Source of the DNA: Oasisia sp. SBJ-2009
Taxonomy: Eukaryota > Annelida > Polychaeta > Sabellida > Siboglinidae
Assembly (NCBI GenBank): GCA_964017155.1
Contig: OZ024857.1
Location: 32,936,042 to 33,000,041 of the forward strand
Direction of reading: 5' to 3'
DNA length: 64,000 nt
A model generated the notes under the pieces. It ran no database searches. It was not told the DNA's origin and saw only the letters and a list, made by a program, of their open reading frames with translations. Shown piece by piece: positions 10,051 through 21,668 of this stretch (positions within the stretch are counted from its first letter, which is position 1; every line of letters starts with the position of its first letter). The position numbers were made by a program, and so were the translations under genes.

Positions 10051-13000
10051 CATGTGCGTGAATCGGTGCGTGTGTGGGTGCGTGTGTGGATTCATGTGTG
10101 GGTGCGTGTGTGTGGATGCGTGTGGTTGGGTGTATGTGTGTATGTATGGGCGCATGTGTGAGTGGATACGTGTGTGGTGGGTGTGTGTGTATGGGTGGAT
10201 GTGCGAGCGTGTGTGTGTGTGTGTGCGTGTGTGTGGTTGTGTGAGTGTGAGTGCGTGTGTGGGTGTGGTTGCGTGTGTGGGTCTGGGTGGGTGTGTGGTG
10301 CATGTGTGCATGTGTTGGCGCGTGTGTGTGCGTGTGTGGTTGCGTGTGAGGGAGCGTCTGTAGGTGCGTGAGTGCGTGTGTGTGTGTGCTTGTGCTGGCG
10401 CGTGTGTTTGTTTGTGTAGGTGCGTGTGTGTGTGCGTGAGTGTGTGGTTCTGTGTGAGGTTGCGTGTGTAGTGCATGTGCGTATGGGTGCGTTTGTTGGA
10501 GCGCATATGTGCGTGTGAGGGTGCGTGTGTACGTGCGTGTGTGCGATTGCGTGTGTGTGGGTGCATGTGTGTGAGTTCGTGTGTTGGTGCGTGTTTGGGT
10601 GCGTGTGTGGATTCGTGTGTGGGTGCGTGAGTATCGGTGGAAGTGTGTGTGTGTGTGTGTGTGAATGTGTGTGTGTGTGTGTGTGTGTGTGTTGGCGCGT
10701 GTGTTTGTGCGCGTTTGGGTGCGTGTGTGAGTGCGTGGGTGCGGTTGCGTGTGTGTGGGTGCATGTGTGTGAGGCTGTGTGTTGGTGGGTGTGTGGGTGC
10801 GTGTGTGAATTCGTGAGTGGGTGCGTGAGTATCGGTGGAAGTGTGTGTGTATGTGAGTGTATGTGTGTGAGTGCGTGTGTTGGTGCATGTGTGGGTGAGT
10901 GTGTGGATTCGTGTGTGTGTGCGTGTGTCCATGTGTGGGTGAGTGTTTGGGTGCGTGTTTGGATTCGTGTGTGGGTGCGTGTGTGTGGGTGCGTGTGTGT
11001 ATATGTGCATATGGGCGCATGTATCTGTGAGTGCGTGCGTGTATGTATGGGTGACTGTGTGTGTGGTGCGTGTGTTAGTATGTTCTGTTACACGTGTATG
11101 TATGTGCGAGCGTGTGTGGGTGTGGGTGTGTATGGATGCGTGTGCATGTGTGAATGCGTGTGTTGGCACGTGTGTATGCGTGTGTGGGTGCGTCTGTGTG
11201 GGTGTGTGTATGTGTGTGTGGGTGCGTATGTGTCTGCTTGTGTGTTTGTCCGTGTATTGGCGCGCCTGTATGCGTGTGTAAGTGCATGTGTTTGTTAGTG
11301 CTTGTGTTGTGTATGTGTGCGTGGGTCCGCATGTGGGTGTGGGTGGATGCGTGCGTGTGTTGATGCGTTTGTGGTGCATGTGTGGATATGTATGCTTATG
11401 TTTGCGCGTGTGTGTGCGTGTGTTGGCGCGTGTGTGTGCGTGTGTCGGTGCGTGTGTGAGGGTGTGGGTGTGTGTGTGCGTGTGCGCGTGTGTCGATGTG
11501 TGGATGCGTGTGTGTTTGGAATATATGTGTGTGCGTGTGTTAGTGCGTGTGCGTGTGCTGGTGTGGATTCTTGTGTGGGCGCGGGCGCACGTATGTGTTT
11601 GTGCGTGTGAGTGTGTGGGTGGGTGCGTATGTGATGCTTGTGTGTGTATGTGTGGGCGCGTGTGTGTGTGGGCTTGTCTCGGTGCGAGTGTGGGTGCGTG
11701 TGTGGATTCGTGTGTGTAGGTGTGTGTGTGCGTGTGTTGGCGCGTGGGGGTGCGTGTGTGAGTGCGCGCGCGTGTGACAGAGAGAGAGTGACCGAGAGAC
11801 ATAAAGTGTGTGCGTTTGTCGGTGGGTGTGTGGGTGCATGTGTGGATTCGTGTGTGTGTGTGTGTGTATGTGTGTGTGTGTGTGAGTGTGTGTGTGTGAG
11901 TGTGTGTGTGTGTGTGCGTGCGTGCGTGTATGTGGGTGCGTGTGTGTGGGTGCATGTGTGTGAGTGCGTGTGTTGGTGCGTGTGTGCGAGCGTGTGTGGA
12001 TTGGTGTGTGGGTGCTTGTGTGGGCGTGCTTGTGTGGGCAGATGTCTGTGTGGGTGGGTGGGTGCGTGTGGGTGCGTGTGTGTGTGTGTGTGGTGCGTGT
12101 GTATATGTGTGCGTGCGTCTGTGGGCGCATGTCGGTGTGGGTCCGTGCGTGTGGGGGTGAGTGTGAGTAGGTGCGTGTGTGAGGGTGCATGTGTGTGGGT
12201 GAGTCGGTTCGTGTGTGCGTGCGTGTGTGGATTCGTGTAGGTGCGAGTGTGTGGGTCAGTGCGTTTGTGTGAATGGATCCATGTGTGGGCGCGTGTGTGT
12301 GTGCGTGTATTTGGTTTCATGGAAATTGGTGCATGTATGTGTGTGGGTGGGTCTGGGTGCGTGTGTTTCTGCGTGTGTGTGCTTGTATGGGTGCGTGTGT
12401 GGGTGTGTGGGTGGGTGCATGTGTGTCTGTGTGTGTTGGCGCGTATGTGTGCGTGTGTTGGTGCGTGTGTTTGGATGTGGGTGTGTGTGTGTATGTGTGT
12501 GCGCGTGTGTCGGTGTGTGGATGCGTGTGTGTTTGGTATATGTGTGTGTGTGCGTGTATTAGTGCGGGTGCGTGTGCTGGTGTGGATTCTTGTGTGGGTG
12601 CGGGTGTGTGGGCGCACTTGTGTGTGTGTGCGTGTGAGTGTGTGGATGGGTGCGTGTGTGATGCTTGTGTGTGTATGTATGTATGTTTGGGCGCGTGTGT
12701 TTGTGGGCTTGTCTCGATGCGTGTGTGGGTGCGTGTGTCGATTCGTGTATGGGTTCGTGTTTGGGTGCGTGTGTGTGGGTGCGTGTGTGGTGCGTGGTGG
12801 GTATGTGTGTGTGTGTGTGGGTGCGTGTGTTGGCGCGTATGTGGAAGCGTGTATGGGTGGGTGCGTGTGTGTGATGGTGCGTGCGTGAGACTGTTTTCGA
12901 GTGTGGCGCGTATGTGGGGGTGCGGGTGTGGTGTGTGTGTGTATGTGTGCGTGTGTGCGCGCTTGTGTGAGGGTGCGTGGGTGTGGGTGTGTGTTTCAGT

Positions 13001-13848
13001 GCGTTTGTGTGGGTGCGTGTGTCATTCATGTGTGTGTATGTGTGCGTATGTTGGCGCGCGTGTGTGGGTGCGTGTGTGGGTGCGTGTGTATGGGTTCGTG
13101 TGTATGGGTTCGTGTGTATGTGTGCTGGCTCGTGCGTGTGGGTCCGTGTGTGGGTGGGCGTGTGGGGTGCGCATGTGGGTGTGGGTGGGTGGGTGCGTGT
13201 GTGTGTGTATGTGTGTGTATGTGTGTGTGTGTGTGTGCATGTGTGTGGGTGCGTGTGTGCTTGTGCATGTTTGAGTGTGCGTGTGTCGGTGAGTGTGTGG
13301 ATTCATTTGGGGGTGCGTGTGTGTCTGTGTGTACGTGTGTGCGTGCGTTGGCGCGCGTGTGTGCCTGTGGGCGTGTGTGTGCGTGTGTATGGGTGCGTGT
13401 GTGTATGTGTGGCCGCGTGTGTGTTGGTGCTTGCGTGTGTGTGTGTGTGGGTGCGTCTGTGATACACATGTATAGGTGCGTGTCTTTGCGCGTGTGTGTG
13501 CGTGCGTGTGCGTGTGTGTGCGTGTGTCGGTGCTTGTGTGGTGCATGTGTGTGTATTTGTGCGTGTGTTGTCGCATGTGTGCGCGTGTGTGGATGCGTAT
13601 GTGGGTGCGTGTGTGTGTGTGCTTGTGCTGGCGCGCGTGTGTGTGTGAGGTTGCGTGTGTGGGTGCGTGTGTGTGGGTGCGTGTTTGTGGGTGGATGTGT
13701 GAGTGTGCGTGTGTCGTTGCATGTGTGGGTGCGTGTGGGTGCGTGTGTGGGCGCATGTTTGAATGCATCCTTGCCTGTTTGCGTGCGTGAATATGGGTGG
13801 GTGTGAGGTATGTGTGTGGGTGACTTTGGGCGTGTGCATTTGTGTGCC
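10051..13848 (+). repeat. Long TG-rich arm of the composite satellite (unit 0)
   Basis: 3.8 kb of degenerate TGTGGGTGCG sequence. Two markers in its middle are reverse complements of landmarks of the CA arms: GACAGAGAGAGAGTGACC (about 11775-11793), and an ATGGAAATTGGTGC motif (about 12318-12335). The part from 10051 to about 12340 is therefore an inverted CA arm. From about 12340 the order follows the TG arms of later units, including TTTTCGAGTGTGGCGCG (about 12894-12910). The arm ends at the TG-to-CA turn GTGTGCCTACACAC. Confidence 0.8.
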
Positions 13849-14652
13849 TACACACACGCAACCACAAACATGCACCCGCACACGCACGCACACATTCACA
13901 CACACACGCACCCCCCCCCACACACACACACACATACACACAAACACATGCACCCACACACGCACCCACACACACGCACCCTCACACGCACCCATACACG
14001 CACACACATACACGCAGAAACACACGCACACAGACCCACACACGCACCAATTTCCACGCAACTACATACGAGCACACACACACACGCGCCCACACATGCA
14101 TCCATTCACACAAACGCACTCACCAACACACACGCACCCACTCACACTCACCCAGACACACACGGACCCACACCGCCATGCGCCCACACACGCACGCACA
14201 CACACACGCACCCACACATGAATCCACACACGCACACATACACACACGCACCACATACAAACACACACACGCACCCACACAGACATGTGCCCACACAAAC
14301 ACGCACAGACAAGCACCCACACGCCAATCCACACACGCACCCACACACGCACCAACACACGGACTCACACACATGCACCCACACAAACACACGCACCCAC
14401 ACACACGCACCCCCCCCCCCCACACACACACACAAGCACCCACACACGAATCCACTCACGCTCCCACACACACACCGACACATGTACACTCGCTTTCTCT
14501 GTCTTTCTCGCTCTTTCACTCTCTGTCACACGCGCGCACCCACACATACACACACGCACTCACCCGCGCACCCATTCACGCGCCAGCACACACACACACG
14601 CACCCATACACACGCGCACATAAAGGAACCCACACACGCACACACGCGCGCC
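13849..14652 (-). repeat. CA-rich arm, unit 0
   Basis: Begins at the hairpin turn at 13841-13856. It carries a C-run (about 13912-13919 and 14411-14420), the marker CAATTTCCACGCAACTAC (about 14048-14065) and the marker CTCGCTTTCTCTGTC (about 14490-14505). The same order recurs in units 1, 3 and 5. Confidence 0.85.
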
Positions 14653-15132
14653 AACAACGTTTTCGACTTTGTGAGCGACGTTTTCGCGTGATAAAAGCGT
14701 TTTAGATATGTAAACGCGTTTTCGATTTTCAGTGCCACCGTTTTCCTTCGATAAACGCGTATACGTCTTTGTGAGCGACGTTTTTGCTAGGTAGTCGCCT
14801 CTTCGCCTTTGCGAGCCTTGTTTTCGCTCCATAAACGGATTTCCGCCTTTGTTACGACATTTTTGATCAATAAAAAACTTGGCTCGCAATGACAATAACG
14901 ACTTTACCGAAAAAAAATATGGCTGGCAAAGTCAAAAAAGGGTTTATGGAACGAAAAGCTGCCTCGCAAATTCGAAAACGCTTTTACAGAGCGAAAACGT
15001 CGCTCGCAAAGGCGAAAACGCTTTTACAGAGCGAAAACGTAAACGAGAAAACGCGGTGATCGAGCTAATACGCGTTTTCCGAACGAAAACGTGTTTTCCG
15101 AGCGTCGAAAACCCGAAAACGCTGTTATCGAG
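14653..15132. repeat. GCGAAAACG minisatellite block B1
   Basis: About 480 bp of diverged 40-bp units. The left half is in reverse orientation (CGTTTTCGC words) and the right half forward (GCGAAAACG words), meeting near 14870. Compared with B2 it lacks about 55 bp at the turn, including the ACCGAGCGAACACTTGG part. It ends in TTATCGAG and passes directly into TG satellite. Confidence 0.85.
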
Positions 15133-16059
15133 GTTGTGTGTGGGTGCGTGGGTGTGCGTGTGTTGGCGCGTCTGTGTGTGTGTGTGTATATGTGTGCACG
15201 TGTGTGTGTGTGCGTGCGTGTGTTGATGCGTTTGTGGTGCATGTGTGGATATGTATGCGTATGTTTGCGCGTGTGTGTGCGTGTGTTGGCGCGTGTGTGT
15301 GCGTGTGTTGGTGCGTGTGTTTGGGTGTGGGTGTGTGTGTATGTGTGTGCGCGTGTGTCGGTGTGTGGATGCGTGTGTGTTTGGTATATGTGTGTGACCG
15401 TGTATTAGTGCGGGTGCGTGTGCTGGTGTGGATTCTTGTGTGGGTGCGGGTGTGTGGGCGAACTTGTGTGTGTGTGTGCGTGTGAGTGTGTGGATGGGTG
15501 CGTGTGTGATGCTTGTGTGTGTATGTATGTATGTTTGGGCGCGTGTGTTTGTGGGGTTGTCTCGATGCGTGTGTGGGTGCGTGTGTGGATTCGTGTATGT
15601 GTTCGTGTTTGGGTGCGTGTGTGTGGGTGCGTGTGTGGTGCGTGGATGGGTATGTGTGTGTGGGTGCGTGTGTTGGCGCGTGTGTCGGCGTATGTGGATG
15701 CGTGTATGGGTGGGTGCGTGTGTGTGATGGTGCGTGCTTGAGAGTGTTTTCGAGTGTGGCGCGTTTGTGGGGGTGCGTATGTGGTGTGTGTGTGTGTGTG
15801 TATGTGTGCGTGTGCGCGCTTGTGTCAGGGTGCGTGGGTGTGGGTGTGTGTTTCAGTGCGTTTGTGTGGGTGCGTGTGTCGTTCATGTGTGTGTTCATGT
15901 GTGTGTTCATGTGTGCGTATGTTGGCGCGCGTGTGTGGGTGCGTGTGTGGGTGCGTGTGTATGGGTTCGTGTGTATGGGTTCGTGTGTATGTTTGCTGGC
16001 GCGTACTTGTGGGTCCGTGTGTGGGTGGGCGTGTGGGGTGCGCATGTGGGTGGGTGTGG

Positions 16060-16106
<47 letters not shown>

Positions 16107-16737
16107 GGTGTGCATGTGTGTGTGCATGTGTGTGAGTGCGTGTGTGCTTGTGCATGTTTGAGTGTGCGTGTGTCGGTGAGTGTGTGGATTCATTTGTGGG
16201 TGCGTGTGTGTCTGTGTGTACGTGTGTGCGTGGGTTGGCGCGCGTGTGTGCCTGTGGGCGTGTGTGTGTGGTGCGTGTGTGTGGGTGCGTGTGTGTATGT
16301 GTGGCCGCGTGTGTGTTGGTGCTTGCGTGTGTGTGTGTGTGGGTGCGTGTGTGATACACATGTATAGGTGCGTGTCTTTGCGCGTGTGTGTGCGTGTGTG
16401 TGCGTGTGTCGGTGCATGTGTGGTGCCTGTGTGTATTTGTGCGTATGTTGTCGCATGTGTGCGCGTGTGTGGATGCGTATGTGGGTGCGTGTGTGTGTGT
16501 GTGCTTGTGCTGGCGCGCGTGTGTGTGTGAGGTTGCGTGTGTGGGTGCGTGTGTGTGGGTGCGTGTTTGTGGGTGGATGTGTGAGTGTGCGTGTGTCGTT
16601 GCATGTGTGGGTGCGTGTGGGTGCGTGTGTGGGCGCGTGTTTGAATGCATCCTTGCGTGTTTGCGTGTGTGAATATGGGTGCGTGTGAGGTGCACATGTA
16701 TGTGTGTGCGTGACTTTGGGCGTGTGCATTTGTGTGC
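15133..16737 (+). repeat. TG-rich arm, unit 1
   Basis: The complete reference arm of the composite unit: a GTTGGCGCG start, the GATGCGTTTGTGGTGCATG marker, the TTTTCGAGTGTGGCGCG marker (about 15747-15763), the ATACACATGTATAGG marker (about 16353-16367) and the closing GACTTTGGGCGTGTGC (about 16712-16727). Confidence 0.85.
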
Positions 16738-17572
16738 CTACACTCACACGCACCCACAAACATGCACCCCCACACGCACGCACACATTCACACACACACG
16801 CACACGCACCCCCCCCCCCCCACACCCACACACATACACACAAACACATGCACCCACACACGCACCCACACACACGCACCCTCACACGCACCCATACACG
16901 CACACACACACACACTCACACACACGCAGAAACACACGCACCCAGACCCACACACGCACCAATTTCCACGCAACTACATACGAGCACACACACACACGCG
17001 CCCACACATGCATCCATTCACACAAACGCACTCACCAACTAACACGCACCCACTCACACTCACCCACACACACACGGACCCACACCGCCATGCGCCCACA
17101 CACGCACGCACACACACACACACCCACACACGAATCCACATACGCACACATACACACACGCACCACATATAAACACACACACACACACACACACGCGCGC
17201 CCACACAGACATGTGCCCACACAAACACGCACAGACAAGCACCCACACGCCAATCCACACACGCACCCACACACGCACCAACACACGGACTCACACACAT
17301 GCACCCACACACACACGCACCCACACATGCACCCCCACCCCCCACACACACACACACAGGCACCCACACACGAATCCACTCACGCACCCACACACACACC
17401 GACACACTTACACTCGCTTTCTCTGTCTTTCTCGCTCTTTCACTCTCTGTCACACGCGCGCGCCCACACATACACACACACGCACTCACCCGCACACCCA
17501 TTCACGCGCCAGCACACACACGCACCCATACACACGCGCACATACAGGAACCCACACACGCACACACGCGCG
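16738..17572 (-). repeat. CA-rich arm, unit 1
   Basis: Begins at the GTGCCTACAC turn. It contains a C run (about 16809-16820), the CAATTTCCACG marker (about 16959) and the CTCGCTTTCTCTG marker (about 17413). It ends at GCGCGCCAACAACG, where block B2 begins. Confidence 0.85.
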
Positions 17573-18108
17573 CCAACAACGTTTTCGACTTTGTGAGCGA
17601 CGTTTTCGCTCGAGAAAAGCGTTTTAGATATGTAAACGCGTTTTTCATTTTCAGTGCCACCGTTTTCCTTCGATAAACGCGTATACGTCTTTGTGAGCGA
17701 CGTTTTTGCTGGGTAGTCGCGTTTTCGCCTTTGCGAGCCTTCTTTTCGCTCCATAAACGGATTTCCGCCTTTGTTACGACATTTTTGCTCAATAAAAAAC
17801 TTTTTCGCATTTCCGACCCACGATAAGGGGAAAACGCGTTCACCGAGCGAACACTTGGCTCGCAATGACAATAACGACTTTACCGAAAAACAATATGGCT
17901 GGCAAAGTCAAAAAAGGGTTTATGGAACGAAAAGCTGCCTCGCAAATTCGAAAACGCTTTTACAGAGCGAAAACGTCGCTCGCAAAGGCGAAAACGCTTT
18001 TACAGAGCGAAAACGTAAACGAGAAAACGCGTTGATCGAGCTAATACGTGTTTTCCGAACAAAAACCTGTTTTCCGAGCGTCGAAAAGCCGAAAACGCTA
18101 TTATCGAG
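17573..18108. repeat. GCGAAAACG minisatellite block B2
   Basis: About 535 bp and the most complete block: a reverse-oriented half, a turn near 17815-17830, and a forward half with two clean 40-bp units (ACAGAGCGAAAACGTCGCTC type) at about 17955-18010. It ends in TTATCGAG and joins the TG arm of unit 2. Confidence 0.88.
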
Positions 18109-18148
18109 GTTGTGTGTGGGTGCGTGGGTGTGCGTGTGTTGGCGCGTC

Positions 18149-18180
<32 letters not shown>

Positions 18181-18810
18181 CACGTGTGTGTGGGTGCGTG
18201 CGTGTGTTGATGCGTTTGTGGTGCATGTGTGGATATGTATGCGTATGTTTGCGCGTGTGTGTGCGTGTGTTGGCGCGTGTGTGTGCGTGTGTTGGTGCGT
18301 GTGTTTGGGTGTGGGTGTGTGTATGTGTGTGCGCGTGTGTCGGTGTGTGGATGCGTGTGTGTTTGGTATATGTGTGTGTGCGTGTATTAGTGCGGGTGCG
18401 TGTGCTGGTGTGGATTCTTGTGTGGGTGCGGGTGTGTGGGCGCACTAGTGTGTGTGCGTGTGAGTGTGTGGATGGGTGCGTGTGTGATGCTTGTGTGTGT
18501 ATGTATGTATGTTTGGGCGCGTGTGTTTGTGGGCTTGTCTCGATGCGTGTGTGGGTGCGTGTGTGGATTCGTGTATGGGTTCGTGTTTGGATGCGTGTGT
18601 GTGGGTGCGTATGTGGTGCGTGGGTGGGTATGTGTGTGTGTGTGGGTGCGTGTGTTGGCGCGTGTGTCGGCGTATGTGGATGCGTGTATGGGTGGGTGCG
18701 TGTGTGTGATGGTGCGTGCGTGAGTGTTTTCGAGTGTGGCGCGTTTGTGGGGGTGCGTGTGTGGTGTGTGTGTGGTGTATGTGTGCGTGTGTGCGCGCTT
18801 GTGTGAGGGT
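18109..18810 (+). repeat. TG-rich arm, unit 2, left of LINE-B
   Basis: Follows the unit 1 arm in order up to GTGTGAGGGT, where LINE-B interrupts it. In unit 1 the same point (about 15831) continues without a break. Confidence 0.85.
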
Positions 18811-18828
18811 TTAACAAGGGTTTAACAA
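18807..18828 (-). repeat. LINE-B 3' tail repeat
   Basis: Two copies of the 11-mer GGGTTTAACAA (TTGTTAAACCC in element orientation). Short tandem tails in place of poly(A) are typical of CR1/L2-type LINEs. The first GGGT overlaps the target sequence. Confidence 0.8.
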
Positions 18829-18831
18829 GTT

Positions 18832-18858
18832 GCCGTCCAGAACCAAGCTCCAGACGGC
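18832..18858 (-). promoter_or_regulatory. LINE-B 3' stem-loop
   Basis: In element RNA orientation the 27 nt can form a 12-bp stem (three G-U pairs) closed by a UUG loop, starting GCCGUC and ending GACGGC. A stem-loop just before the tail is the known reverse transcriptase recognition signal in stringent CR1/L2-type LINEs. The role here is inferred from position and structure. Confidence 0.7.
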
Positions 18859-19159
18859 ATGTGAACAAGGAAGCCTATGGCTTATCGAGTGTTCACTTAA
18901 AAAAAAAAAAAAAAATTCATATACAGTTATTATAAAATGCACTAAAATGCTGCTAATCAAAATGCGTTGTCTCTAAAAATACATAAGTAAAATAAAATGT
19001 ATACGTTGTCTCTAAAAAAATATACAAGTAAAATAAATAAATACATAAAATATCCTACAATAACACCATTTTTTATAATAATAAATTAATTAAAATAATT
19101 ATATGAATAAATAATTTAATCAGTATTAAAATAATTTCTAAAACATTTAAGTATTCAAC

Positions 19160-20332
19160 CTAGGTATAGCCCGCCCTTGCCAGATAATTGTCAATTTTAT
19201 TTTTAAACATATTGACACTGCTGGCATTTACACAATCATGACTTATATTATTCCAATCAGTTATTGTTCTCTGGGAGAAGGAGAATTTTCTTTTATCTAA
19301 TCTAGAGTATGGCTTGACTAACGCTGCCTTATGCCCCCTTGTCACACTATCTTCTTTTAGTTTGAAAAAAATGTTGCTATCAATATCTTCATATCCATTC
19401 AATATCTTAAAAACTTCTATTAGGTCTCCTCTTAATCTTCTAGTTTCTAATGTTGTCAATCTACATTCTAACAGGCGTCTTTCATAGGATAAATGTTTAA
19501 GTTCTGGAATTAGTTTAGTAGCCCTCCTTTGAATTCTTTCAAGTTTATCAATGTCTTTCTTTTGATATGGCCTCCATGCCTGAATGCAATATTCTAAGTG
19601 TGGCCTAACTATTGCCTTGTACAATGGTATTATTAAAGTCTTATCCATATATGTGATGTTTCTTCTAATTAATCCTAAAATTTGATTTCCTTTTGCAGCA
19701 GCAAGTCCACATTGCTCTGAAACTGTCATGTCGGCACTAACTGTAATTCCCAAGTCCTTTTCTTTTACACTTGTGCCTAATATAGTATTGCCCATAAAGT
19801 ATTCTTTGCTCATATTACCATGTCCAATGTGGATGCATTTACATTTACCAAAATTAAATAACATCTGCCATTTTTCAGACCATTTTACTAACTTGGTTAG
19901 ATCATCTTGTAAAGTTTCTTTATATGTATCAGTTTTTACAGTTCTGAACACTTTTGTGTCGTCTGTAAATTTAAGTACTTTACTTGATAAATCATCATCC
20001 AAATCATTTATAAATATCAAGAACAGTATTGGTCCCAACACCGACCCCTGTGGAACTCCACTCAAAACTGGTTTCCAGTTTGATATCTCTCCCTCTACTA
20101 TTACTCTCTGTCTTCTATCTGTCAACCATGCTTGTATCCAATTTATCATACTTTCCCCTATACCATAGGCTTTTAATTTAGTTAACAGTCTTTGATGTGG
20201 CACTTTATCGAATGCTTTTTGAAAATCTAAGTATACTACATCCACCGGTGAACCATCATCTACCCACTTAGTAATATCTTCTAAAAAACATAAGAGATTG
20301 GTTAGACAAGACCTAGCTTTTAGGAACCCCAT
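19160..20332 (-). pseudogene. LINE-B reverse transcriptase, palm to C-terminus
   Basis: 390 codons covering the core of a CR1-type ORF2 protein. Motifs in order are GFLKARSCLTNLL, VYLDFQKAFDKVPH, SGVPQGSVLGPILFLIFIND, FTDDTKVF, KDLGITVSADM, RPHLEYCIQAW, RRATKLIPEL, and FSQRTITDWN near the end. The catalytic box reads FTDD (19958-19969) where the family has FADD; both aspartates remain. The N-terminal part lies in another frame (20314-20872) because of one extra base in the C run at 20327-20330. The frame is otherwise open to its stop, which suggests a fairly young insertion. Confidence 0.88.
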
Positions 20333-20872
20333 GTTGAGATTTAGTTATTAATTTGTTTTTTACAAGAAAGTCTACCATGTGGTCTCTAATAAATGTTTCT
20401 AATAATTTACATAATACTGATGTTAAGCTCGCTGGTCTATAATTTTCTGTCTTACTCCTCGACCCCTTTTTAAATAACGGTGTTACATTTGCCTCCTTCC
20501 ATTCTGCTGGAACAATTCCCTCTTTAAGTGATATATTAAAAAAATTAGCAAGTGGTGTACTTATTTCGTTTACACTTTCCTTAAGTAATTTAGGTGTTAT
20601 TCCATCAACTCCTGGTGATTTATTTGTTTTCATCATTTTTATTTTTTGGGATATCATTTCAGGAGTGACAAACAACTGCCCTAAATTTTGTGATTCATCA
20701 CCCACAAATTTCCTCGCAGGTAACGGCAGTGAACTTATATCTTCTTTAGTGAATACAGAGCTGAAATATTCATTCAGATCCTCTGCCATTTGAAACCCAT
20801 CAGATATTACATTACCTGCACTGTTTTTTAGTGGTCCTACTTTATCTCGAACCTTCTGTTTACTCCTTACGT
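20313..20872 (-). pseudogene. LINE-B reverse transcriptase, N-terminal part (frameshifted)
   Basis: The same element, upstream frame. It encodes the thumb-proximal linker and fingers of the reverse transcriptase: SPGVDGITPKLLK, FNISLKEGIVPAEWK, ANVTPLFKKG, NYRPASLTSVLCKLLE, then VPKS and a stop. The frame is open further upstream (to 21203) only because the adjoining TG satellite has no stops. The true element sequence ends near 20872. Confidence 0.85.
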
Positions 20873-21223
20873 AAGGGTGCGTGGGTGTGGGTGTGTGTTT
20901 CAGTGCGTTTGTGTGGGTGCGTGTGTAGTTCATGTGTGTGTATGTGTGCGTATGTTGGCGCGCGTGTGTGGGTGCGTGTGTGGGTGCGTGTGTATGGGTT
21001 CGTGTGTATGGGTTCGTGTGTATGTGTGCTGGCGCGTGCTTGTGGGTCCGTGTGTGGGTGGCGTGTGGGGTGCGCATGTGGGTGTGTGTGGGCGTGTGTG
21101 TATGTGTGTATGTGTGTGTGTGTATGTGTGTGTGCATGTGTGTGGGTGCGTGTGTGCTTGTGCATGTTTGAGTGTGCGTGTGTCGGTGAATGTGTGGATT
21201 CATTTGTGGGTGCGTGTGTGTCT
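20873..21223 (+). repeat. TG-rich arm, unit 2, right of LINE-B
   Basis: Continues the arm exactly where LINE-B interrupted it (GCGTGGGTGTGGGTG). It then breaks off at GCGTGTGTGTCT, so the rest of the TG arm and the whole CA arm are missing from unit 2. It jumps into block B3 at TTCCTTCGATAAACGCG. Confidence 0.85.
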
Positions 21224-21668
21224 TTCCTTCGATAAACGCGTATACGTCTTTGTGAGCGACGTTTTTGATGGGTAGTCGCGTTTTCGCCTTTGCGAGCCTT
21301 GTTTTCGCTCCATAAACGGATTTCCGCCTTTGTTACGACACTTTTGCTCAATAAAAAACTTTTTCGCATTTCCGACCCACGATAAGGGGAAAACGCGTTC
21401 ACCGAGCGAACACTTGGCTCGCAATGACAATAACGACTTTACCGAAAAACAATATGGCTGGCAAAGTCAAAAAAGGGTTTATGGAACGAAAAGCTGCCTC
21501 GCAAATTCGAAAACGCATTTACAGAGCGAAAACGTCGCTCGCAAAGGCAAAAAGGCGTTTACAGAGCGAAAACGTAAACGAGAAAACGCGTTGATCGAGC
21601 TAATACGCGTTTTCCGAACGAAAACGTGTTTTCCGAGCGTCGAAAAGCCGAAAACGCTGTTATCGAGG
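21224..21668. repeat. GCGAAAACG minisatellite block B3 (left-truncated)
   Basis: Same structure as B2, but the first roughly 90 bp of the reverse-oriented half are absent, as expected if one deletion removed the CA arm together with the start of the block. Confidence 0.88.

Larger units (their letters stand above)
18811..20872 (-). mobile_element. LINE-B, 5'-truncated CR1-like retrotransposon
   Basis: A 2.06-kb non-LTR element in minus orientation, inserted cleanly into the TG arm of unit 2. The 3' end is complete: a two-copy GGGTTTAACAA tail (18807-18828, plus-strand reading) next to a 27-nt stem-loop. The 5' end is cut within the reverse transcriptase fingers region, so there is no endonuclease or ORF1. 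AGGGT at both borders (about 18806-18810 and 20873-20877) may be a short target duplication. Such truncation is usual for target-primed reverse transcription. Confidence 0.85.

Noticed and set aside
18811..20872. LTR retrotransposon or viral origin of the reverse transcriptase
   Set aside because: No long terminal repeats, protease, RNase H or integrase. The motifs, 3' tail and 5' truncation are those of a non-LTR LINE.
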